From NCBI RefSeq assembly GCF_019175365.1, contig NZ_CP059574.1:1-16076 (forward strand): 16,076 nt of DNA. Direction: 5' to 3'. The stretch comes from Actinomadura graeca (GTDB lineage: Bacteria > Actinomycetota > Actinomycetes > Streptosporangiales > Streptosporangiaceae). Both the position numbers and the translations under genes were made by a program. Of this stretch, positions 7,066 through 13,407 are shown one piece after another (the stretch's first letter is position 1; the number at the start of each line of letters is the position of its first letter). The notes beneath the pieces are model-generated. The model was not told the DNA's origin. It worked only from the letters and a program-made list of their open reading frames with translations, and searched no databases.

Positions 7066-7088
7066 ATCCGGGACGGAGAGGACGGGAG

Positions 7089-7838
7089 ATGGCTCAGCTA
7101 CAGCGCGCGGCAGCGCCGTACGCGCAGATCGCACAGCACCTCAGAGACGAGATCCACGCGGGACGCCTGGCGCCAGGAGACCGGGTGCCGAGTGTCAGAG
7201 ATCTCGCCGCCGAATGGGGAGTGAGCCGCGCCACCGCAGACAAGGCCTTGAGCGCTCTCCGATCCGAGGGGCTAGTAACCGCAGTCACGGGAGTCGGTAC
7301 GCAGGTCGCCGACCAGGTGCAGACGGTCCAGACAGGCGGGATCCGCTTCCGGCGGCTGATGTCCACGGGCCGTGCCACCCGCGTGGGGGAGCGCTCAGAA
7401 ATCCTCTCTGCCGAGCTGCTCTCATCAGCTCCGGCTGACGTGGCGGCCGCCCTGAAGATCGAGCCTGGCAGCTCAGTAATCCGCCGTCAGCGTCGCTTCC
7501 ACGATGAGGACGGGATCGCCGCGCTTTCCACGTCCTGGCTGGCAGGGACGCTGGCCGAACAGGTCCCTGTGCTGCTGGGAACCGGCAGGATCGAGGGCGG
7601 CACGATCGGGGCTGTCTGCGCTGCTACGGGACGCCAGCCAGCCCCCGGCCTAGACACCGCTCGGGCCCGCTTGGCCACCGATGACGAGGCCGAGGCCCTC
7701 GGCCTGGAGCAGCCCATTGCCGTCCTCATCGTGGAGGCGCGCCTCGCTGACGAAGACGGCGTGCCGATTGAGTTCGGCGTCGACGTCATCGGGCCGGACC
7801 GTCCCTGGTCTGTCGGATACGACCTGAGCCTCCCGTAA
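7089..7838 (+). CDS. GntR/HutC-family transcriptional repressor
   Basis: The 249-residue protein has an N-terminal GntR winged helix at 9-75 (PYAQIAQHLRDEIHAGRL, PSVRDLAAEWGVSRATADKA, LRSEGLVTAVTGVGTQVAD). A UTRA effector-binding domain follows at about 95-243, with the usual RRQRRFHDEDGIAALSTSWL and DRPWSVGYDL stretches. ATG follows GGAGAGG by about seven bases. HutC-type regulators such as KorSA of pSAM2 repress transfer and replication functions of actinomycete elements; the two palindromes upstream and the divergent transfer operon fit that job. The small effector, if any, is unknown. Codon use is visibly less GC-rich at third positions (GCT, TCA, GTA, CTA codons) than in the neighbours, hinting at a different origin or expression class. 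Confidence 0.92.
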   Translation: MAQLQRAAAPYAQIAQHLRDEIHAGRLAPGDRVPSVRDLAAEWGVSRATADKALSALRSEGLVTAVTGVGTQVADQVQTVQTGGIRFRRLMSTGRATRVGERSEILSAELLSSAPADVAAALKIEPGSSVIRRQRRFHDEDGIAALSTSWLAGTLAEQVPVLLGTGRIEGGTIGAVCAATGRQPAPGLDTARARLATDDEAEALGLEQPIAVLIVEARLADEDGVPIEFGVDVIGPDRPWSVGYDLSLP

Positions 7839-7867
7839 GGAGTAACGTCCCCCCAGGAAATGCGTAA

Positions 7868-7892
7868 GGCCGGGAGTTCGCAGCTCCCGGCC
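7868..7892 (+). terminator. Terminator after the GntR gene
   Basis: GGCCGGGAG and CTCCCGGCC form a perfect nine-pair stem around a seven-base loop, 30 bases after the stop codon. It is followed by CTCTCACG rather than a T-run, as is usual for high-GC terminators. Confidence 0.75.
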
Positions 7893-7945
7893 CTCTCACG
7901 CAGTCGCTTCTGCCATTCGCAGTGGACAAGAAGGACGTCTTAACC

Positions 7946-8062
7946 ATGAGGGTACCCAACCCGCGTGACACGTCTAGTGACACGGGTGTGTCTGGTCTAG
8001 AGATGGTGGCGAGAAGACCGCCGCTGTCAGTGAGGGACGTGGTGCGCGGCCCGGCGCGGTGA
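7946..8062 (+). CDS. Possible 38-aa leader ORF coupled to the rep-like gene
   Basis: ATG at 7946 opens a frame of 38 codons beginning MRVPNPRDTS and ending SVRDVVRGPAR, preceded at about 12 bases by AAGGAC. Its TGA overlaps the GTG start of the next gene as GTGA, the same coupling used between the transfer genes. The next gene has no good ribosome site of its own, so this ORF could carry its translation. It spans a cluster of GTGACACG repeats (7965-7972 and 7977-7984) and GTGTC (7988-7992). No homologue is recognised and composition alone is not decisive. Confidence 0.4.
   Translation: MRVPNPRDTSSDTGVSGLEMVARRPPLSVRDVVRGPAR
7965..7992. promoter_or_regulatory. GTGACACG repeat cluster upstream of the rep-like gene
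   Basis: GTGACACG occurs twice, 12 bases apart, and the second copy pairs with a downstream GTGTC as GACAC-GGGT-GTGTC. A GTCTAG lies between the copies. It could be an operator for the rep-like gene or for the upstream regulator; the evidence is symmetry and position only. Confidence 0.4.
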
Positions 8063-9426
8063 GTGTCCGAGAGCGGGCCGCCGCCGGTTCTCGGCGGGAG
8101 TGCCCGAACAGGCTGCGGCGTCGTACGGCGTCCTACGGGGATGACGAGGCGCTGCCGACGTTAGCGCCGGATCTGTGGATCCGGGTGGTGGAGCTGCTGT
8201 TCGCGCGGGGTGAGCTGGACGGGTATGCGCGCAGGATGGCCCGGCACGTCACCTTCCACGCCTCGGCGCGTGGCCGCCTGGCCGACGTCGAGGACGGCCT
8301 GATCCCCGGGTACAAGGTCAGGCACGGGATCGGCCGCCGCTCGGCGTACACCGACATCGGCCGGCTGGCCGGGGCGGGGCTGCTGCGGCAGGTGCACGCG
8401 GCGTGCCCGGGGCGGGGCGTGGTCTACCAGATGTGCGTCCCGCCCGAGGTGCTGGTCGATCTGCCGTCGTCGCTGCGGGCCCGGCTGCGTCGCCTGTGGG
8501 CGCGCCCCACCCGGGAGGCCCGGGCCGCCGCCCGCGCCGAGGACCGCCGCGCGCCGGTGTCGGCCCGGGTGTCGGGGACGGCCGCGATCCGGGTGTGGCT
8601 GCCGGTGGCCGAGCGGCACCGGGTGCTGGCCGGGTGCGCGGTGGTGCGGGTCGGGTCCGCGGCCGCCGAGCCGACCGAGACGCAGTTGTCCTGTGGACGA
8701 CTGCACACGTCTCCCTTCCTTAAGAGGGATCACCCCCAACCCCTCTTCGTCCGGTCCCGGCAGGGGTACCGGCCGCCTCCGCCTGATCTCCAGATGGCGA
8801 CTTTCGACCACGAGGGGATCCGGGACGAGGTGATCACCCGCTGCATGGCCCTGTGGAGCGCCCAGCGGCCCCCTGACGGCCTCCCCGACGACGCGGCGAT
8901 GGCGCGGCTGCGGCCGCTGCTGTGGGCCGCGCTGTGCACCCACACCTCCTCCGACGTGATCGAGGCGCTGACCACCCGCGTCCGCTCGGCCCGCGACCTC
9001 GGCGCCGTCGCCGCGACCCGGCTGCGCCGCATGGTGATGTCGGCCCGCCGCGCCGCCCGCCTGGCCGTCGACGACACCGGCGCCCGCGCCGCCGCCCTCG
9101 CCGACGAACGCGACCAGCTCCGCGACCACGCCATGACCGCCTCCGCTACCGCCCGCGCCGCCGCCCGCCAGGCCCTAGCCGACATCCGCGACCACCACCG
9201 CGACCAGCGACACGACCGGCACGGCCGGTACGAGCGGTACGAGCGGCACCACCACCACCAGCGGCAGCGGCACCGGCCGCCGCCCGGTGGGCACGCCCGC
9301 GCCGACGAGGCCACGGCCGAGGACGTCCTGGACCCCGGCGACCTGGCGATGCTGCGCCAGGCCATGGCCAACGCCGCCACCGGCACCCGCCCGACCACCC
9401 TCCGCGGCACCGTCCCACGGCCCTGA
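8059..9426 (+). CDS. Winged-helix protein, candidate plasmid replication initiator
   Basis: The 455-residue protein has a winged-helix-like N-terminus at about 35-128, with recognition-helix-like GIGRRSAYTDIGRLAGAGLL near 90-109 followed by a wing. Next come an arginine-rich region (138-175), a cysteine-containing middle, a helical domain (245-335), a long helix (335-378) and a histidine/arginine-rich tail (379-406) containing four consecutive histidines. It ends in a short acidic helix, LDPGDLAMLRQAMANAAT. I do not recognise a catalytic relaxase or helicase motif. Size, DNA-binding fold and position beside parA make a theta-type initiator plausible; a plasmid transcription factor is the alternative. 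GTG at 8059 overlaps the upstream small-ORF stop; there is no strong ribosome site of its own. Confidence 0.6.
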   Translation: MSVRERAAAGSRRECPNRLRRRTASYGDDEALPTLAPDLWIRVVELLFARGELDGYARRMARHVTFHASARGRLADVEDGLIPGYKVRHGIGRRSAYTDIGRLAGAGLLRQVHAACPGRGVVYQMCVPPEVLVDLPSSLRARLRRLWARPTREARAAARAEDRRAPVSARVSGTAAIRVWLPVAERHRVLAGCAVVRVGSAAAEPTETQLSCGRLHTSPFLKRDHPQPLFVRSRQGYRPPPPDLQMATFDHEGIRDEVITRCMALWSAQRPPDGLPDDAAMARLRPLLWAALCTHTSSDVIEALTTRVRSARDLGAVAATRLRRMVMSARRAARLAVDDTGARAAALADERDQLRDHAMTASATARAAARQALADIRDHHRDQRHDRHGRYERYERHHHHQRQRHRPPPGGHARADEATAEDVLDPGDLAMLRQAMANAATGTRPTTLRGTVPRP

Positions 9427-9477
9427 CCTGCTATTTCGCCGGGAAGAACCCTTTACAGCGTCAAGGGAATGACCCGC

Positions 9478-9489
9478 GACTCCGTGATC
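9478..9489 (+). promoter_or_regulatory. Candidate centromere arm GACTCCGTGATC (left)
   Basis: This 12-mer occurs once on the plus strand just downstream of the RHH gene and once inverted at 10662-10673, just upstream of parA. An inverted pair bracketing exactly the partition operon suggests parS-like or operator sites for the RHH protein. Binding is inferred. Confidence 0.5.
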
Positions 9490-9516
9490 CCGCCATCCCG
9501 TGATCCCGGGGTCCCG
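9484..9516. repeat. ATCCCG-rich dispersed repeat, copy 2
   Basis: GATCCCGCCATCCCG is shared exactly with 5634-5648. This copy continues into three TCCCGGG-type units and ends at the stop codon of the RHH gene. It overlaps one arm of the 12-mer inverted pair that brackets the partition operon. Confidence 0.6.
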
Positions 9517-9527
9517 GGGTCCCGGGA

Positions 9528-9941
9528 CTAGGTGTCGAGGCGGCGTCGGATGCGGTCGGTGAGGGCCGGGTCGGTGTAGGCCTCGGCCAGCAGCGCCTTC
9601 AGGACCGGTGTCGCCCTGGTGTCGCCGCCGAACGCGTTGACCAGCCAGACCTTGAGCCGGTCGTGCTCGTCCGGGGTCATCTCCAGCGACATCTTGCGCA
9701 GGTGCCCGCGTCGCCCGTGCCCGTCGGGGGCGCGTCCGGCCGGTGTCGCCGGTGTCGCCCTGGACGGCGCCGCGGGCGTCGCCGACGTCGGCGAGGGCGC
9801 CGGGGGCGGGGCGGGCATGTCCGGCAGCGGCGGTGTCGCGGGCGGTGCCGCAGGTCCGGGGCGGCGGGCCTGGCGGCCGCGGCTGAGCGCGGCGGCCTTG
9901 TCCGCCGCTCCCCTGCTCCCGGCGTTCTTGGGCGGGGTCAT
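9528..9941 (-). CDS. Ribbon-helix-helix partition protein (ParB-functional partner)
   Basis: The 137-residue protein has a disordered, proline/alanine/arginine-rich N-terminus (1-78) and a C-terminal ribbon-helix-helix domain (about 81-135): strand RKMSLEMTPDEHDRLKVWL, then helices VNAFGGDTRA and TPVLKALLAEAYTDPAL. This plan, a flexible basic tail plus RHH dimer, is that of small ParG/ParB-type partners of type Ib ParA proteins, where the tail often carries an arginine that stimulates ATP hydrolysis. ATG overlaps the parA stop as ATGA, so the two are coupled. It probably binds the repeats flanking the operon. The fold is fairly sure; the partition role comes from the neighbour. Confidence 0.75.
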   Translation of the reverse strand: MTPPKNAGSRGAADKAAALSRGRQARRPGPAAPPATPPLPDMPAPPPAPSPTSATPAAPSRATPATPAGRAPDGHGRRGHLRKMSLEMTPDEHDRLKVWLVNAFGGDTRATPVLKALLAEAYTDPALTDRIRRRLDT

Positions 9942-10627
9942 CGGCCGTCCTCCGGGGTGATGTGGGCGAGCAGCTCCCGGGCGAGCAGCTGCATCGGCGA
10001 CCCGGCCGCCAGCCGCGGGCGCTTGCCGAACGACTGGCCGTAGCCGTCGCGGGCGTCGCTGCGGGGGATCTCGGTGGCCAGCACGGTGTACCCGGCGTCG
10101 GCGAGCGCCTGGCGGGTGTCGGCGGGGCTGGCGGCCGACCGGTTCACCATCGACAGCACGATCACCAGGTCCGGCGCCGGGGCGCCGACCTCGTCCAGGT
10201 GGTCGATCGCGGCCAGCACCGACCCGGCCCGCTCCACGTCCATGTCGGTGGGCTGGAGCATCAGCACCGCCAGGTCGACCGCGCTCAGGACGGCGAAGTG
10301 CGGCCCGCCGGCCTTGCGCTCCCACGCCCCGGTGTCCAGCGCGGCCAGCCCGCCCGCCGGGGTCAGCCGCCGCACCTCGGCCGCCAGCCGGGTGTGCGCG
10401 GGCGCCGGGTACACCGGCGCGCCCAGGTCCGCCAGCTCCGCCCACGCGTACAGGCTCCCGGACTCATCATCACCGGGCCGGTCCATGTCGATCCCGATCA
10501 CGTCCACGCCCTCGGCCACCCAGTGACCCAGCAGATGCGCCAGCGTCGTCGACTTGCCCGCCCCGCCCTTGCCCAGCAACCCGATACGCCGCCCGTCCGG
10601 CGGCAATGTCCATCCCATGCCCGGCAC
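9938..10627 (-). CDS. parA: ParA-family partition ATPase
   Basis: The 229-residue protein has the deviant Walker A motif GKGGAGKST at 19-27, with the signature lysine K20 of the ParA/MinD group. Switch residues IDMDRPGDDE follow at 46-55, Walker-B-like LAALDTGAW at 94-102 and LMLQPTDMDVERA at 122-134. The length fits small ParA proteins without an N-terminal DNA-binding domain, which depend on a separate small partner, here the coupled RHH protein. Such proteins move plasmid copies over the nucleoid before division. GTG at 10627 gives the longest sensible frame; ATG at 10618 is equally possible, and neither has a clear ribosome site. The upstream 12-mer and ATCCCG repeat may be its operator or centromere. 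Confidence 0.88.
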   Translation of the reverse strand: MPGMGWTLPPDGRRIGLLGKGGAGKSTTLAHLLGHWVAEGVDVIGIDMDRPGDDESGSLYAWAELADLGAPVYPAPAHTRLAAEVRRLTPAGGLAALDTGAWERKAGGPHFAVLSAVDLAVLMLQPTDMDVERAGSVLAAIDHLDEVGAPAPDLVIVLSMVNRSAASPADTRQALADAGYTVLATEIPRSDARDGYGQSFGKRPRLAAGSPMQLLARELLAHITPEDGR

Positions 10628-10643
10628 CGTATCGAGGAACCCC

Positions 10644-10673
10644 GCGATCCGGCAGTCCCGCGATCACGGAGTC
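10644..10673. promoter_or_regulatory. Candidate centromere/operator upstream of parA
   Basis: It contains a degenerate third copy of the ATCCCG repeat (10644-10669) and the inverted 12-mer GATCACGGAGTC (10662-10673), the reverse complement of 9478-9489. The location 17-46 bases before the parA start fits an autoregulatory or parS site. Confidence 0.5.
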
Positions 10674-10699
10674 CCGGGACTCACACCAGGAAGCGGAGC

Positions 10700-10727
10700 C
10701 CCCGTTCCCCCTCCGAGGGGAACGGGG
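10700..10727. other. 11-bp stem-loop between parA and the coiled-coil gene
   Basis: Arms CCCCGTTCCCC (10700-10710) and GGGGAACGGGG (10717-10727) are perfect complements around a six-base loop. It separates two divergent genes, so it is not a simple end-of-gene terminator. It could be an insulator, an origin structure or a leader hairpin. Confidence 0.5.
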
Positions 10728-10835
10728 TGGAGGCCTCGGCGGGGAGGAGGGCAGTCCAGGACTTCTCCCCATCCCCTCGTACCCCGGCCCCGCCGTTCGG
10801 CCGTGAGAGGCGATCTGAGAGTCGCGATCAAGGAA

Positions 10836-10924
10836 ATAGAACCTCCAAGATCTTTCTACTTACGACTTTCGTTAAGTCTGAAAGACTTATAGTTTCTGTG
10901 AAACGAAACTAGTAGGATGGGGGT
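10836..10924 (+). promoter_or_regulatory. AT-rich promoter/operator island
   Basis: About 85 bases of AT-rich DNA interrupt otherwise very GC-rich sequence just before the coiled-coil gene. It contains AAGTCT-GAA-AGACTT (10874-10888), GTTTC-TGT-GAAAC (10892-10904) and a -10-like TATAGT (10888-10893) between them. The overlap of -10 and palindromes suggests a repressed promoter, perhaps self-controlled by the coiled-coil protein as in KfrA systems. Origin-type strand opening is an alternative. Confidence 0.6.
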
Positions 10925-12022
10925 ATGACGATGGAGACGAGCGGGACAGCGCAGGAGGCCGTGACGCGGCCGTGCGGGTACAGCCGGTGCGACCGGCGGA
11001 TCAGCTATTCGGGCTCCGGGCGGCCGCCGCGCTACTGCCAGCCCGAGCGCCGCTGGCCCGACCAGGGCGGCAAGACGTGCAAGCAGCTGGCGGCCGAGGA
11101 GCGCGCGGCGGGCCGGGCGGCGGAGCTGGAGGCGGTGACGGCCGCCTACGCCGCGACCGAGGACCCGGTGCTGGCCGCGATCCAGGCGCTGACGGCCGTG
11201 CTGGCCGACCGCCACGCCGCCGGTGAGGCGGTGCTGGAGGCGGTCGGCGGCCGCGTCGCCGAGGCCGAGCGCGCCGCCGCCGAGGCGCAGGCGGCGCGGC
11301 AGGCCGCCGAGGACGGCCGCGCCAGCGCCGACCGCGCCGCGGCCGCCGCCCGCCGCGACGCCGAGCTGGCGGCCGAGGCTCGCCGGGTCGCCGAGCGGCG
11401 CGCCCGCGACGCCGAGGCCGACGCCCGCGACCAGACCTCCCAGGCGTGGGCCCGGGTGGTGGAGGCCGAGCGCGCGGCCGCCGCCGCGGGCGAGCGCGCC
11501 GAGGGCGCCCAGCGCGCCGAGGCCCACGCCCTGGCCGACCGCGACACCGCCCGCGACCGCGCCGCCGAGCTGGCCGAGAACAACAAGGAGCTGCGGGCCG
11601 AGACCAAGCAGCTGCGCGCCGAGACCGCCGACGCCACGGCCGCCGCCGCCCGCGCCCTGACCGAGCTGGCCGCCGCCCAGGCCCGCGCCGACGCCGCCGA
11701 GCAACGCGCCGCCACCGCCGGAGAAGCCGCGGCCGCCGACCGGGCCCGCGCCGAGGCCGAGCGCGCCGAGCGCCTGGCCGCCGACGCCGCGGCCGCTGCC
11801 GACCGCGCCGCGCGCCAGGACGCCGAGCAGCGCGCCGCCACCGCCGAGACCGCGGCCGCCGCCGCCCAGGCCCGCGCCGACGCCGCCGAGCAGCGCGCCG
11901 AGACCGCCGACGCCGCGGCGGCCGCCGACCGGGCCCGCGCCGAACGCGCCGAGCAGCGCGCCGAGACCGAGCGCGCCGAGCGCCTGGCCGCCGACGCGCA
12001 GCGGCCCCCGGAGACGACCTGA
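10925..12022 (+). CDS. KfrA-like coiled-coil protein with N-terminal cysteine motif
   Basis: The 365-residue protein has a short N-terminal motif with C17, C22, C38 and C52 around SGSGRPPRYCQPERRW, resembling the GRPxRYC zinc motif of the small protein encoded at 13408-13758. From about 55 to 360 it is one continuous alanine/glutamate/arginine coiled coil. The last third contains a tandem duplication of about 63 residues (both copies with QARADAAEQRA and DRARAE); its DNA shows a 189 bp period, for example 11672-11703 against 11861-11892. A small DNA-binding head plus a very long coiled coil is the plan of KfrA plasmid proteins, which autoregulate and assist stability. The true KfrA fold of the head is not confirmed. 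ATG at 10925; ATG at 10931 is also possible. Confidence 0.75.
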   Translation: MTMETSGTAQEAVTRPCGYSRCDRRISYSGSGRPPRYCQPERRWPDQGGKTCKQLAAEERAAGRAAELEAVTAAYAATEDPVLAAIQALTAVLADRHAAGEAVLEAVGGRVAEAERAAAEAQAARQAAEDGRASADRAAAAARRDAELAAEARRVAERRARDAEADARDQTSQAWARVVEAERAAAAAGERAEGAQRAEAHALADRDTARDRAAELAENNKELRAETKQLRAETADATAAAARALTELAAAQARADAAEQRAATAGEAAAADRARAEAERAERLAADAAAAADRAARQDAEQRAATAETAAAAAQARADAAEQRAETADAAAAADRARAERAEQRAETERAERLAADAQRPPETT

Positions 12023-12033
12023 GACGCCCGCGT

Positions 12034-12056
12034 GGGGGCAACCCCGGGTTGCCCCC
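12034..12056 (+). terminator. Terminator after the coiled-coil gene
   Basis: GGGGGCAACC and GGTTGCCCCC pair perfectly around a short C/G loop, 12 bases after the stop codon. GC-rich and without a T-run, as is usual here. Confidence 0.75.
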
Positions 12057-12065
12057 CGCCCCCGT

Positions 12066-12079
12066 TTTGACCGGTCAAA
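12066..12079. promoter_or_regulatory. Perfect palindrome TTTGACCGGTCAAA
   Basis: A 14 bp palindrome, further enclosed by GTTTTG (12064-12069) and CAAAAC (12083-12088), sits directly after the terminator and before the Z-DNA tract. It has the size of a dimeric regulator site, but no start codon or -10 is clearly linked to it. Confidence 0.5.
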
Positions 12080-12087
12080 CGCCAAAA

Positions 12088-12111
12088 CGCGCGCGTGCGC
12101 GCGTGCGCGCG
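12088..12111. other. Alternating C-G tract with Z-DNA potential
   Basis: A 24-base strictly alternating pyrimidine-purine run (CG steps with two GT interruptions) lies between the coiled-coil gene and the convergent pentapeptide gene. Such runs can flip to left-handed DNA under negative supercoiling. A 12-mer GAGGCTGCGGGG begins at its last base and repeats at 12149-12160. Confidence 0.6.
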
Positions 12112-12234
12112 AGGCTGCGGGGCGGGGTGATCAGTCGCGGACGCTGCGGAGGCTGCGGGGGGCCCGGCATGGCGGCAGCCTAGATCCCGCCCGGCACGGC
12201 CGACCTCGGCCAGCCGCCGCCGCGGCGCCACGGG

Positions 12235-12978
12235 TCATGTGGCCGGTGTCGCTGCCTGGCCGGGATCTTCCCCGGCCTCCACCTGGTACACACCCGGCCC
12301 GAGCTGCCTCGACCGTCGCAACATCGCATCCGCCCAGCCTTCCGGCCACACCGTTCCCCCCGCGCCCCGCGACCAGCGTGTCCACCACAGAAGGACGCCG
12401 GTCAGGTCCGCGCCGGTCAGGTTCGCGCCGGTCAGGTTCGCGCCGTTCAGGGTCGCGCCGATGAGGTGCGCGCCGGTCAGGTTCGCGCCGTTCAGGGTCG
12501 CGCGGGTCAGGTCCGCGCCGTTCAGGTTCGCGTCGGTCAGGTTCGCGTCGTTCAGGTTCGCGCCGTACAGGCCCGCGTCGGCCAGGGTCGCGTCGGCTGG
12601 GAACTCGGGTTTGAGGATCAGGTCCGCGCCGGTCAGGTTCGCGCCGGTCAGGTCTGCGCCGTTCAGGTTCGCGCCGTACAGGTTCGCGCTGATCAGGGTC
12701 GCACCGACCAGGTTTGCGCGGGTCAGGTCCGCGCCCCTCAGGTCCGCGCTGGCCAGGTGCGCGCCGTTCAGGTTCGCGCCAGCCAGGTTCACGCCGGCCA
12801 GGTACGCGCTGTTCAGGTGCGCGCCGACGAGGTTCGCGCGGGATAAATCCGCGCGGCCCAGCTGCGCGCCGTTCAGGGCGGCGTAGGGGTGGAGGTGATC
12901 CCGGGTGATGCCGGGCGCGATCTCCTCGTCGTCCTCATCCACCAGCCGCCACCCGCCGTCCGCCGAAGTCCCTCGCAC
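12235..12978 (-). CDS. Pentapeptide-repeat protein
   Basis: The 247-residue protein is dominated by about 34 A(D/N)Lxx repeats from residue 34 to 195 (GANLTGADLTGANL-type), predicted to fold as a right-handed square beta-helix. The run is broken once by a loop, ILKPEFPADATLADAGL, and closes with LLWWTRWS and a C-terminal TVWPEGWADAML...GVYQVEAGED that recurs in actinomycete members. The N-terminus GTSADGGWRLVDEDDEEI is acidic. Qnr and MfpA members mimic DNA and protect gyrase, but most family members have no known role and I cannot see which group this joins. GTG at 12978 has GGA five bases upstream and is the first start giving sensible sequence. The gene's 15-base coding periodicity is conspicuous on either strand. 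Confidence 0.88.
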   Translation of the reverse strand: MRGTSADGGWRLVDEDDEEIAPGITRDHLHPYAALNGAQLGRADLSRANLVGAHLNSAYLAGVNLAGANLNGAHLASADLRGADLTRANLVGATLISANLYGANLNGADLTGANLTGADLILKPEFPADATLADAGLYGANLNDANLTDANLNGADLTRATLNGANLTGAHLIGATLNGANLTGANLTGADLTGVLLWWTRWSRGAGGTVWPEGWADAMLRRSRQLGPGVYQVEAGEDPGQAATPAT

Positions 12979-13064
12979 GCATCCGACCGTAGGGCCCGCG
13001 CCGTCCCCGCGCGCACGGCAACCGCCAGTCCCCAGGCGACTCCTGGCGAGGCCAAGACGGCTTA

Positions 13065-13092
13065 ACCGGACAGTACGCCGACTCTGTCCGGT
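13065..13092. repeat. 9-bp inverted repeat ACCGGACAG/CTGTCCGGT
   Basis: Perfect nine-base arms around a ten-base loop, in the gap upstream of the pentapeptide gene. With the 13144-13193 repeat and the DnaA box it makes a structured block. Confidence 0.55.
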
Positions 13093-13143
13093 GTCCCGCC
13101 CGGCGTTCCCGCAGGTCAGCGCTGCGGCCACCGCTGAGAGTCG

Positions 13144-13193
13144 TTCCGGACGCGCGCCAGGCACCCCGGAACGGGCCTCGAACGCGTCCGGAA
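13144..13193. repeat. 11-bp inverted repeat TTCCGGACGCG/CGCGTCCGGAA
   Basis: Arms 13144-13154 and 13183-13193 are perfect complements separated by 28 bases. It ends seven bases before a consensus DnaA box. Confidence 0.55.
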
Positions 13194-13199
13194 TCCCGG

Positions 13200-13208
13200 T
13201 TATCCACA
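13200..13208 (+). promoter_or_regulatory. DnaA box TTATCCACA
   Basis: An exact match to the consensus nine-base DnaA box, unusually AT-rich for this window. A single box is weak evidence for an origin, but adjacent inverted repeats make it worth attention. A one-mismatch relative of the actinomycete form lies at 8692-8700 inside the rep-like gene. Confidence 0.55.
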
Positions 13209-13278
13209 GAACGCGATTCCAGCACTGAGCCGTCCCGCCCGGCGGGAACCTCGGCCCATGACCACCACGACCGCCCCC

Positions 13279-13300
13279 GCGGGCACGGCCAGGACGACGG
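13279..13300 (+). repeat. 22-bp exact direct repeat, copy 1
   Basis: Identical over 22 bases to 14021-14042; core GGGCACGGCCAGGACGACGG. The copies are 742 bases apart with no similarity immediately outside. Confidence 0.55.
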
Positions 13301-13407
13301 CGCGGACGACGGCGCGCCGGACCGACGGCGCCGAGCTGGCCTCCCTCGCCCAGGACCTCGCCGCCAGAGCCCCGCGGAGTACTCGCCGGGCGTCGGGGGG
13401 CTGTTGG

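Noticed and set aside
8692..8700. DnaA-like box (TCGTCCACA on the minus strand) inside the rep-like gene
   Set aside because: Nine bases with one deviation inside coding sequence and no cluster around it; likely chance.
12198..12211. GGCCGA-CC-TCGGCC as terminator of the pentapeptide gene
   Set aside because: Only six pairs with a two-base loop; too weak to call in such GC-rich DNA.
12400..12880. Short tandem repeats suggesting a CRISPR array or satellite
   Set aside because: The period is 15 bases without spacers and exactly encodes A(D/N)Lxx pentapeptides on the minus strand.
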